From positions 1 through 12,489 of the forward strand of contig JBBSWB010000077.1 of the NCBI GenBank assembly GCA_038046465.1: a stretch of 12,489 nucleotides of DNA, in the 5' to 3' direction. Within the stretch, counting starts at the first letter, position 1, and each line of letters opens with the position of its first letter. The DNA is from JBBSWB01 sp038046465. Lineage in GTDB: Archaea > Nanobdellota > Nanobdellia > Woesearchaeales > GW2011-AR9. Under the pieces are notes generated by a model. The model made no database searches. It was not told the DNA's origin and saw only the letters and a program-made list of their open reading frames with translations. This document shows positions 1 through 5,764 of the stretch, in pieces. The position numbers and the translations under genes are program-made.

Positions 1-53
1 AGAAAAAAGTGAGTGATTTGAGAAATGTATCACTCATAAAACGGATAGTGCCG
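1..53 (+). repeat. Left copy of a perfect inverted repeat (at least 53 bp)
   Basis: Positions 1-53 are the exact reverse complement of 2853-2905. Identity stops at 53 on the inner side; on the outer side it is cut by the window edge, so the true repeat may be longer. Each copy contains an internal stem (TGAGTGAT at 10-17 pairing with ATCACTCA at 29-36, 11-nt loop). The pair brackets about 2.8 kb containing a gene fragment, the GNAT-like gene and rli. Confidence 0.95.
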
Positions 54-274
54 AAGGTTACGGAGCTTTAGGAAACAGCCCCCTTAGCCCAGGGGATTCC
101 TCTGTTGAAGAATTGGTTAGTGCCTTAAATAGAGTTTATGGGTTTAAGTTTAGCAAATATGGGGTAATTAATTTAGATGATCATTTTACTCGAGCGGAAT
201 GGATAAGCGGAGAAGTGAACATGAATACTGGTTTCTTTGATAAATGGCTTAAATTGAAAGGAGAGTATAAATAA
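17..274 (+). pseudogene. 5'-truncated reading frame, unknown protein (C-terminal ~74 residues)
   Basis: An open frame runs from the TGA at 14-16 to the TAA at 272-274. It has no ATG or GTG near its beginning; the first convincing protein-like sequence (GYGALGNSPLSPGD) starts right after the 53-bp repeat ends at 53. The C-terminal part contains an acidic/aromatic stretch (NLDDHFTRAEWISG) and ends in WLKLKGEYK. I do not recognise the family. The most economical reading is that the original 5' part was replaced by the sequence carrying the repeat, leaving a 3' gene fragment. The stop lies 1 bp before the ATG of the next gene, so the two were probably once co-transcribed and translationally coupled. 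It could still be an intact gene with a non-standard start such as TTG, or continue from outside the window after a frameshift. Confidence 0.5.
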
Positions 275-275
275 A

Positions 276-779
276 ATGACTAACGATTCAACCGAGATGT
301 TAACTGAACAGGATTTAATTGCAGAAATAAACGCGCTTTGCCCTTACGAAATCCAGAATCGGTTTAGTGTTGCTGATAGTATCTGCGGGGAAACGATAAC
401 TTTAGATTTTTATATAGGTAGTTTTCATCTTGGAGATGCTCAACTAATTCTTTCCGAAGACAAAAAAAGATTAAGATGGATAGAATTTTACCCTTTTAGG
501 GAAGTTGATGCGGAAGAGTTTCAAAGAAAAGGCATTGGCACTCTTGCGCACGTTGAAGGATTGGTGCAGCTTATTAAAGAATATGGGCTTAGCCCGGATT
601 GTAAAATTTCTCATGCCCCTAATTTTGTCAGTTCAGAACGAAAAGCACATCTTCAAAGAATCGGCCTTTTAAGTGCGATCAGCGAAGAAGGAATGTCCTT
701 AGTGGAATATGTTTCTGCATCTATTGCTTATGCTCAAAAAAGAGAATTTGATTTCGAAGAACCTCGATCGTATTTTTAA
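276..779 (+). CDS. GNAT-like N-acetyltransferase
   Basis: 167-residue protein with a probable GNAT fold. The visible hallmark is QRKGIG at residues 83-88, which fits the acetyl-CoA-binding motif A (Q/R-x-x-G-x-G/A), preceded by a beta-rich stretch (residues about 45-75, including RLRWIEFYPF) and followed by a helix (HVEGLVQLIKEYG), as expected for the pyrophosphate-binding region. After that comes a conserved-looking segment KISHAPNFVSSERKAHLQRIGL. No second catalytic domain is seen, and the acyl acceptor (small molecule or protein) cannot be told. The ATG at 276 follows the previous stop by 1 bp and has GGAG at 260-263 upstream, supporting this start and coupling to the truncated frame before it. 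The next gene, rli, has its own promoter after a 110-bp gap. Family assignment rests on a single motif and is moderate. Confidence 0.55.
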   Translation: MTNDSTEMLTEQDLIAEINALCPYEIQNRFSVADSICGETITLDFYIGSFHLGDAQLILSEDKKRLRWIEFYPFREVDAEEFQRKGIGTLAHVEGLVQLIKEYGLSPDCKISHAPNFVSSERKAHLQRIGLLSAISEEGMSLVEYVSASIAYAQKREFDFEEPRSYF

Positions 780-854
780 TCATTATTTTACCACAAATAA
801 TATAAAACCTTCTTTAAATAAGTAAAATAAGTTATATAAGTTATTTAAATAAGG

Positions 855-863
855 TTATAAATA
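855..863 (+). promoter_or_regulatory. Box A (TATA) promoter of rli
   Basis: TTATAAATA at 855-863, centred about 30 bp before the ATG at 890. With the usual archaeal spacing of about 25 bp from TATA to transcription start, the mRNA would be leaderless or nearly so, which fits the lack of a GGTGA site before rli. The stretch from 780 to 889 is otherwise AT-rich with other weak TATA-like strings (for example near 833-840). Confidence 0.55.
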
Positions 864-889
864 AAACTAAGAATTAGAAGAGCGTAATT

Positions 890-2659
890 ATGATCAGAAA
901 ACGTATTGCGATTATTTATCGGGAGAAATGCCACCCCACCGAATGTGGCGAATATCTTTGTGCTAAATTATGCCCCGTAAATCGGGCTGGTTCAGATTGT
1001 GTTACCCCTGGAGACATTGATAAAAAAGCCCGAATTGATGAAATGCTCTGCAACGGGTGCGGCATTTGTCCTAAACGCTGTCCGTTTGGAGCCATAGAAA
1101 TTATTAATTTACCTACTACTTTAAATCAAGCGCCGGTGCATCGCTACGGCGAAAACATGTTTGAACTTTATTCTCTGCCCACCCCTTTATTCGGAAAGAT
1201 TACTGGAATCGTCGGAAAAAACGGCATTGGAAAATCTACTGCTCTTAAAATCATGTCTAATCTGTTAAAGCCTAATTTGGGCGATCTACAAAAAGAGCCT
1301 GATTTTAAAGAGGTAATTAAATATTTTAAAGGCTCGGAGACACAGAAATTCTTAGACAAATTACAAAAAGGAGGAATTTCTTTAGCCTATAAACCGCAGC
1401 AAGTTGATTTAATCCCCCGGCAGTTTTCCGGCACGGTTAAAGAGTTGCTCTCTAAAGTAGCTACAGATAAACAAATAAATGAAATTGCTGGAAAATTAGA
1501 TTTAAAACTATTTTTGGATACAGAAATTACTAAAATTTCGGGCGGAGAACTGCAGCGTGTAGCTATTGCGGCGGCGGCGCTAAAACAAGCTAATTTATAT
1601 TTGTTTGATGAGCCTTCTTCTTATCTGGATATCAAGCAGAGGATCAATCTTTCTAAATTTATCCGTTCTTTAGCTGTTCCTGATACGGCAGTGATGGTCA
1701 TTGAACACGATTTGGTTATTTTAGATTACATGACTGATCTGGTAAATATTATGTACGGAAATGAAGGCGCATTCGGGATTGTTTCTGGAGTTAAGTCTAC
1801 TCGAGAAGGCATTAATGCCTTTTTGGATGGTTTCTTAAAAGAAGAAAATGTTCGGTTTAGGGACCATGCTATCAAATACGAAGGGGTGCAGGAAGGCAAA
1901 AGTGGCTCTTCACGAGTTAAATTAATCTCTTGGGAAAAAATGCAAAAAAAGTTAGGCTCTTTTTCACTTACTGCGGAAGAAGGATTCTTATACAAAAATG
2001 AAGTGGTCGGCATTCTGGGAGAAAACGGTATTGGAAAAACTTCTTTTATCAAAATTTTAGCCGGCTTAATCAAACCAGATTCAGGACAGTTAGGAGCATC
2101 AATAAAAGTAGCTTACAAACCCCAATATTTGGAAACTGATTCAGATATGCTGGTTATAGAATATTTACAGGACGCGATAAATAAATATCCGCAGCAATTA
2201 ATTAAACCGTTAGAGATAGAAAAACTGTTTACGCAAAAATTATCTCAATTATCCGGCGGACAGCTACAGCGGGTTTCCATTGCTCACTGTTTATCCCAAG
2301 ACGCTAAATTATTTTTATTAGACGAACCTTCTGCTTACTTAGATATCGAACAAAGATTATTGATCTCTAAAATCATCAGGAATATTGCCTGGGAAAGAGA
2401 TTTAACTATTTTAGTAGTTGATCATGACTTAATGTTTTTAGATTATGTCTCCAATCGGTTAATCGTCTTTTCCGGTCAGCCCGCTAAAAAAGGATTATTG
2501 CAGGGCCCTTTCAAGATGGAAGAAGGGATGAATCTATTTTTACAAGATTTACAAATTAGTTTGAGAAGAGATGTTGGTTCGCATCGGCCTAGAATAAACA
2601 AATTAGATTCAGTAAAAGATCGCGAACAGAAAAGAGATGGAAAGTTGTATTATACGTGA
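890..2659 (+). CDS. rli: Ribosome-recycling ATPase ABCE1/Rli1
   Basis: 589 residues, normal length for ABCE1/Rli1, the twin-ATPase that splits 70S ribosomes after termination or rescue together with aRF1 or Pelota and remains on the small subunit. The N-terminal domain carries two [4Fe-4S] clusters: C14-x4-C19-x4-C24-x3-C28-P and C54-x2-C57-x2-C60-x3-C64-P. The HRYG at 84-87 is the Y-loop typical of this family. NBD1 has Walker A GKNGIGKST (109-117), signature SGGELQR and Walker B LYLFDEPSSYLD. NBD2 has Walker A GENGIGKTS (about residue 377), signature LSGGQLQR and Walker B LFLLDEPSAYLD, followed by the D-loop and an H-switch histidine (VDHD). The C-terminus (PRINKLDSVKDREQK) is the classic ABCE1 tail. 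All catalytic residues are present. The gene is essential in archaea and eukaryotes, so its location between inverted repeats and next to a MITE is notable. Confidence 0.98.
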   Translation: MIRKRIAIIYREKCHPTECGEYLCAKLCPVNRAGSDCVTPGDIDKKARIDEMLCNGCGICPKRCPFGAIEIINLPTTLNQAPVHRYGENMFELYSLPTPLFGKITGIVGKNGIGKSTALKIMSNLLKPNLGDLQKEPDFKEVIKYFKGSETQKFLDKLQKGGISLAYKPQQVDLIPRQFSGTVKELLSKVATDKQINEIAGKLDLKLFLDTEITKISGGELQRVAIAAAALKQANLYLFDEPSSYLDIKQRINLSKFIRSLAVPDTAVMVIEHDLVILDYMTDLVNIMYGNEGAFGIVSGVKSTREGINAFLDGFLKEENVRFRDHAIKYEGVQEGKSGSSRVKLISWEKMQKKLGSFSLTAEEGFLYKNEVVGILGENGIGKTSFIKILAGLIKPDSGQLGASIKVAYKPQYLETDSDMLVIEYLQDAINKYPQQLIKPLEIEKLFTQKLSQLSGGQLQRVSIAHCLSQDAKLFLLDEPSAYLDIEQRLLISKIIRNIAWERDLTILVVDHDLMFLDYVSNRLIVFSGQPAKKGLLQGPFKMEEGMNLFLQDLQISLRRDVGSHRPRINKLDSVKDREQKRDGKLYYT

Positions 2660-2691
2660 GAAGTGTTAATTTGTTACTAACTACAAAAAAC

Positions 2692-2845
2692 GGCTCTGTA
2701 GAAACCCCGCCATTGCCCTTAGGTCAAAACTCATTCTGTCTACAAAAGCCAGCTCGTCGCGGGGGGACGCCCCATCCGGGGACGCAGAGCTTTTAATTAA
2801 AATAGCAAGAGTTTTGAAGGCAAATAAAGGGGTTTCTACAGAGCC
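2692..2845. mobile_element. MITE-like non-autonomous element 1 (154 bp)
   Basis: The ends are a perfect 17-bp terminal inverted repeat: GGCTCTGTAGAAACCCC at 2692-2708 and its reverse complement at 2829-2845. Inside there is no gene; instead there are further partly complementary arms (TTGCCCTTAGGTCAAAACTC near 2713-2733 against GAGTTTTGAAGGCAA near 2811-2825) and a GC-rich centre (about 2757-2787), so the whole element can fold back on itself. Left flank ACAAAAAAC (2683-2691) and right flank ACAAAAAC (2846-2853) look like a target duplication differing by one A in the homopolymer. The outer 13 bases are shared with the element at 10343. It is presumably mobilised in trans by a transposase elsewhere; the IS family cannot be named from this sequence. 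Confidence 0.8.
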
Positions 2846-2852
2846 ACAAAAA

Positions 2853-2905
2853 CGGCACTATCCGTTTTATGAGTGATACATTTCTCAAATCACTCACTTT
2901 TTTCT
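2853..2905 (-). repeat. Right copy of the 53-bp inverted repeat, with stem-loop and T-run
   Basis: Exact reverse complement of 1-53. Read on the plus strand it holds TGAGTGAT (2870-2877) pairing with ATCACTCA (2889-2896), followed by CTTTTTTCTT, so it could also act as an intrinsic-like terminator for rli. A second stem, AAAACGG / CCGTTTT around loop CACTAT (about 2849-2868), exists only in this copy because it uses flanking A residues. MITE 1 ends 7 bp before it. Confidence 0.9.
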
Positions 2906-2989
2906 TAGTTCTATTTTTGGACTTACAAGAAATGCAGTAGAGAGGAGCTTAAAACAAGAATATTTCTTAACTACTCGCCAAAGCTAATT

Positions 2990-3037
2990 ACAAAAACGAG
3001 CAAAATCACTCACTTTTCGAATTGTGCCACAAAAACG
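2990..3037 (+). repeat. Short recurring motifs ACAAAAACG and AATCACTCACTTTT upstream of the toxin-antitoxin promoter
   Basis: ACAAAAACG occurs at 2846-2854, 2990-2998 and 3029-3037 (with a one-A-longer variant at 2683-2692). The string AAATCACTCACTTTT occurs at 2887-2901 and again at 3003-3017, each time downstream of an ACAAAAACG. This looks like an eroded or shortened second copy of the 53-bp repeat module sitting directly before the promoter at 3043. The rest of the 2660-3097 gap (438 bp) contains MITE 1, the right inverted repeat and this promoter region; no gene was found in it. Confidence 0.6.
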
Positions 3038-3042
3038 AAATG

Positions 3043-3093
3043 TTTATATACAAGTTGATATGTAATTGATACAAGTAAGTAACTATTGGTGAT
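3043..3093 (+). promoter_or_regulatory. Promoter, candidate operator and ribosome binding site of the wHTH-toxin operon
   Basis: Box A TTTATATA at 3043-3050. It is overlapped and followed by paired motifs: ATACAAGT at 3048-3055 and 3069-3076 (21 bp apart, two helical turns) and TTGATA at 3055-3060 and 3066-3071 (11 bp apart). Direct repeats spaced by whole turns over the transcription start are what an autorepressing winged-helix antitoxin would bind. GGTGAT at 3088-3093 is a good archaeal ribosome binding site and selects the ATG at 3098. The operator role is inference. Confidence 0.5.
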
Positions 3094-3097
3094 AAAA

Positions 3098-3358
3098 ATG
3101 CAAGAACTTGTACATGCTCCAACTTTAAATACCGTACTGATGGTAGAAGATGCACTAAAAAATATGAATGAAAGTGTCATAACCATTGCGGAACTCAAAC
3201 GTCGATTACCTCGCCAAGTAAACCACAATACTCTTAAAATTATTCTTGAATATCTTGAACTTAGCAATAAAATCATTGTAACTCTACGAGGGATTACCTG
3301 GATCCACAACCCCAACCCAAATCTCCAGAAAGCAATTGCACGGGGGCTTGAATTATGA
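3098..3358 (+). CDS. Small winged-helix DNA-binding protein, probable antitoxin
   Basis: 86 residues from the ATG at 3098; this start is preferred over in-frame TTG 3086 and GTG 3089 because GGTGAT lies 4 bp upstream of it. The protein is a single winged-helix unit: helix (NTVLMVEDALKNM), helix (ITIAELKRRLP), recognition helix (NHNTLKIILEYLELSN) and a beta wing (KIIVTLRGITWIHNPN), ending in a short helix (LQKAIARGLEL). It contains no ribbon-helix-helix or RelB-like segment. It overlaps the next gene by 4 bp (ATGA), and that gene is RelE/ParE-like, so the context says antitoxin and autorepressor. A DNA-binding partner of this type is unusual for RelE-type toxins, whose partners are more often RHH, RelB or Xre type. 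The antitoxin role is inferred from position only. Confidence 0.75.
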   Translation: MQELVHAPTLNTVLMVEDALKNMNESVITIAELKRRLPRQVNHNTLKIILEYLELSNKIIVTLRGITWIHNPNPNLQKAIARGLEL

Positions 3359-3708
3359 AAATTGTACGCGTAAAATTGTCTCCAGAAGCTGAAGAAATAT
3401 ACAAACATCTCAATAAAGAAGCACCAACTTCCAAAACGGAACGGATGATTCTCAAAGCTGTAAATCAAAAAGTAGAACTGATCAAAACAAATCCCCATTA
3501 TGGCAATCCCATAGAAAAAGATAAAATCCCAGCAGAATACAAACAAAAATATTCAGCATCTAATCTCTTTCGTATCGAGCTTCCTGCTTTCTGGAGGATG
3601 CTGTACACTTTAACAGACGGAGAGAGCGAAATTGAAATTGTTGCTTTTGTTCTTGATGTTATTGGCCACAAAGAATATGATAAAAAGTTTGGCTATCGAG
3701 GAATTTGA
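3355..3708 (+). CDS. RelE/ParE-superfamily toxin
   Basis: 117 residues, typical size. The order fits the RelE/ParE fold: short beta strand (KIVRVKLSPEA), two N-terminal helices (residues about 9-45), then a beta sheet with NLFRIELPAFWRMLYTL and EIEIVAFVLDVIGHKEYDKKFGY. The R-I-E-L-x-x-x-W-R-M-L-Y block and the GHKEYDKKFGY end resemble archaeal RelE-like proteins. Candidate catalytic residues are the basic and aromatic ones in these last strands (Arg of WRMLY, His/Lys/Tyr of the tail), but which act cannot be decided here. RelE members cut mRNA in the ribosomal A site and ParE members poison gyrase; the sequence alone does not separate them. The start overlaps the preceding stop (ATGA), a tight translational coupling that usually keeps antitoxin in excess. 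Downstream is a 34-bp gap to a convergent gene. Confidence 0.8.
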   Translation: MKIVRVKLSPEAEEIYKHLNKEAPTSKTERMILKAVNQKVELIKTNPHYGNPIEKDKIPAEYKQKYSASNLFRIELPAFWRMLYTLTDGESEIEIVAFVLDVIGHKEYDKKFGYRGI

Positions 3709-3742
3709 TATCTTAGTTTCAAAGAAATCAATTGATTTAGAA

Positions 3743-4432
3743 TTAGTTTTTATTCTCCAGCAGCTTCACTACATATTTCTTAAATTTTAATTGCTCAGCG
3801 ATTGAATTATATGTTTCTATCCCTATTACTTTGCCAAAGAGAACTTTTGGAAGAGTTGTTAAATAATCAAATTCGTTTAGATTATTGATAGTGTGCACGT
3901 CAGTATTTTTTGAATAAGAATACCCATTTAAATGATTGCAGGCAAATAAAGCTCTATTTTTCATTTTCTTAGCGATGGATTTAAATTCCTCTGATTGGTT
4001 TTTTTCATCCACTTTAAAATGAGATAGATCAATGCAAAAGCCACCAATTTTCTCAACTTTAACTTTTTTAGAAACAAAATTATCTGTATTCATTTCTAAA
4101 AATAAATTTTTATAATAACCTTTCCAATCAGTTAAGTGATTAAAACCTTCTTCATGGATGGTGAAATATTTAGAGCCAAAATTTTCTGTTAAGAATTTTA
4201 GTTCATCTTTAGTTGTATCATGCCGGATGTGCACTAAGGGGATCTGTTTTATGTTAGACTTTAACAAAGCAGCGTAAATTTTTTCTCTGTGCACTTTAGT
4301 AAAGCATTCTACAAATAAAGCAACTTTGGTTATTTTATATTTTTTAATTTCTGCTAGTTTACTTTGCCAATCGCTGTCTTTATTTCCGGTTATGCTGACT
4401 AGGATTCTCGCGGAAAAGTCTTTACGGCCCAT
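3743..4432 (-). CDS. TIM-barrel protein, sugar-phosphate isomerase/epimerase-like
   Basis: 229 residues, with the pattern of the xylose-isomerase-like/AP-endonuclease-2 TIM-barrel superfamily: repeated strand-helix units with metal-ligand-like residues at strand ends. Visible candidates are HIRHD (68-72), LEMN (112-115), CIDLSH (133-138), CNHLNG (165-170), DVH (178-180) and IGIETYNS (203-210). The closing segment (FDYLTTLPKVLFGKVIGIE) resembles the end of sugar-phosphate isomerase barrels. The barrel seems slightly short (family members are often 250-290 residues). Substrate is unknown. A TATA-like CTTATAAC about 26 bp before the ATG (minus strand, near 4458) suggests its own leaderless start, although it lies only 43 bp after the pentapeptide gene and may also be read through from it. 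Confidence 0.6.
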   Translation of the reverse strand: MGRKDFSARILVSITGNKDSDWQSKLAEIKKYKITKVALFVECFTKVHREKIYAALLKSNIKQIPLVHIRHDTTKDELKFLTENFGSKYFTIHEEGFNHLTDWKGYYKNLFLEMNTDNFVSKKVKVEKIGGFCIDLSHFKVDEKNQSEEFKSIAKKMKNRALFACNHLNGYSYSKNTDVHTINNLNEFDYLTTLPKVLFGKVIGIETYNSIAEQLKFKKYVVKLLENKN

Positions 4433-4475
4433 GGTTACAATTGAAGTTTGTGGTTGTTATAAGCTTTTTGTGGTC

Positions 4476-5672
4476 TTAAAAATGGTCGGCGTGCATACTG
4501 CGAGCAAAGTTGTTTACCTCTGGGGTGCCCCTGGATTTAACAAATAATTCCTCTAATCCTTCGAAAGTGCCGTAAAAATTAAATCTGCTGCCGTTTACTT
4601 TAGCATCTTCAAAATTAAGCATGATCTTATCTAAACCGATAAATTTGTTCATCCAACCACAATTAGATCCCCTAAAATCAGCTTTTTTAAAAGAGGCAGG
4701 GTTTGGTGGAGATAGTATAAATATCACAGTTGCATTTTTAAAATCAGCTTCTTCTAAATTTATCTGGTTTAGTATTAATTCCGAACACTTACTTTCGGGC
4801 CACTCTCCTTTTTCACGTCTTAAAAGTTCAGCAAAATTTGCCTGTTTAAAATTACCGCTAAAAGTTGAGCCAATAATTCTACATAAACTAAAATTTGCTT
4901 TGACTGCAACAACATTTTCAAATTTACAATCGACTATAACACTAGATCCAAAATTAGCTAAGATCAAATCCGCCGAATCAAAAGAACAATTATTCAATTT
5001 GTATCCAGTATTGTAAACTGTTTTTATAAATTGGCATCCGTTAAGATTACTGTGCGAAAAATCGCATTTTGTAAAACTACCATAAAAATAAAAATTGCTC
5101 AGATTGATGTTGGATAAATTTTTGTTTGTTAATAATAATTCCGTTTTCCAATCGTTCCACAACCTTCTGCGCGTGTTTAAATCATAAGCAGCATAATTGC
5201 CTTCGCCGCGCAGAAAATCTTCTATTTCTGCTGCTGAACCACCGAGTACTAAACTTCTAAGTGAAGACAAATCCTTGGCAAAAAGTTCAATTATTTTTCG
5301 CGCTTCAATCGCTTCTTTTACTAGTTCTTTAAGCAGTATCAAATCTCTTCGGTCAATTTTCAAAGCAATATTTTCTGCTTTGGCAATTTTTTGTCCGACA
5401 CGAATATCTCCATGAACTTTCATGGCCGCTACACGCGCCTCAGATAGCTTTTTATTCAAATCTTCTTTTAATTTACCTTCAGAAAGAGATTTTAAACCAG
5501 CACCTCGCCATTGCAGTTTCCTTCCTTGAAGATTTATCTTTTTAAGAGCAGATAATATCTCATCGCTATTTGGAGAACTTTTTCCTGCTTCTTCTTTTGC
5601 TTTAAGCGCCCAAGCTTCAATAGCCCTAACTTGTGCAAGAATAGAACCTTCAACTAATTTTTCATCTGCCAT
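4476..5672 (-). CDS. Pentapeptide-repeat protein with helical N-terminal half
   Basis: 398 residues from ATG 5672, chosen over TTG 5675 because GGTGATG at 5677-5683 lies 4 bp upstream. Residues 1 to about 185 are charged and predicted helical or coiled (for example KEDLNKKLSEARVAAMK and LLKELVKEAIEARKIIELF). From about 188 onward come pentapeptide repeats with a hydrophobic L/F in the centre of each unit: CDFSH, SNLNG, CQFIK, CSFDS, ADLIL, ANFGS, CKFEN, ANFSL, STFSG, ANFAE, EADFKN, KADFRG. This makes a right-handed quadrilateral beta helix, broken by a loop (LLRREKGEWPESK). No signal peptide or membrane segment, so probably cytoplasmic. Pentapeptide proteins are known as DNA mimics (Qnr/MfpA type) and as scaffolds; nothing here points to gyrase in particular. 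The following gene lies 43 bp downstream on the same strand. Confidence 0.85.
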   Translation of the reverse strand: MADEKLVEGSILAQVRAIEAWALKAKEEAGKSSPNSDEILSALKKINLQGRKLQWRGAGLKSLSEGKLKEDLNKKLSEARVAAMKVHGDIRVGQKIAKAENIALKIDRRDLILLKELVKEAIEARKIIELFAKDLSSLRSLVLGGSAAEIEDFLRGEGNYAAYDLNTRRRLWNDWKTELLLTNKNLSNINLSNFYFYGSFTKCDFSHSNLNGCQFIKTVYNTGYKLNNCSFDSADLILANFGSSVIVDCKFENVVAVKANFSLCRIIGSTFSGNFKQANFAELLRREKGEWPESKCSELILNQINLEEADFKNATVIFILSPPNPASFKKADFRGSNCGWMNKFIGLDKIMLNFEDAKVNGSRFNFYGTFEGLEELFVKSRGTPEVNNFARSMHADHF

Positions 5673-5737
5673 CAAACATCACCTTTTTTTTATAAATATT
5701 AAACTAATTAAGAGTTGCTCTTATTAATTAATTATTC

Positions 5738-5746
5738 TTTATATAA
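5738..5746 (-). promoter_or_regulatory. Box A of the pentapeptide gene
   Basis: On the minus strand TTATATAAAG lies around 5737-5746, about 70 bp before ATG 5672, giving a transcript with a leader of roughly 40-45 nt that carries the GGTGATG ribosome binding site. A second TATA-like string (TTTATAAA near 5689-5696) is too close to the start. An imperfect palindrome (AATTAAGAG / CTCTTATTAATT, 5706-5731) lies over the expected transcription start. Confidence 0.4.
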
Positions 5747-5764
5747 TTTGTTATTCTAGAACGA

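Noticed and set aside
1726..2073. Minus-strand open frame inside rli
   Set aside because: It lies opposite the intact, motif-complete ABCE1 coding sequence and has no features of its own.
2692..2845. A riboswitch or small RNA instead of a MITE
   Set aside because: The perfect 17-bp terminal repeat, the near-duplicated flanks and the shared ends with a second element far away are better explained by transposition, although the element may be transcribed from rli.
3010..3546. 178-codon minus-strand open frame opposite the toxin-antitoxin pair
   Set aside because: It is Phe/Ser-rich nonsense with no motif and lies opposite two well supported genes that have promoter, ribosome binding site and ATGA coupling.
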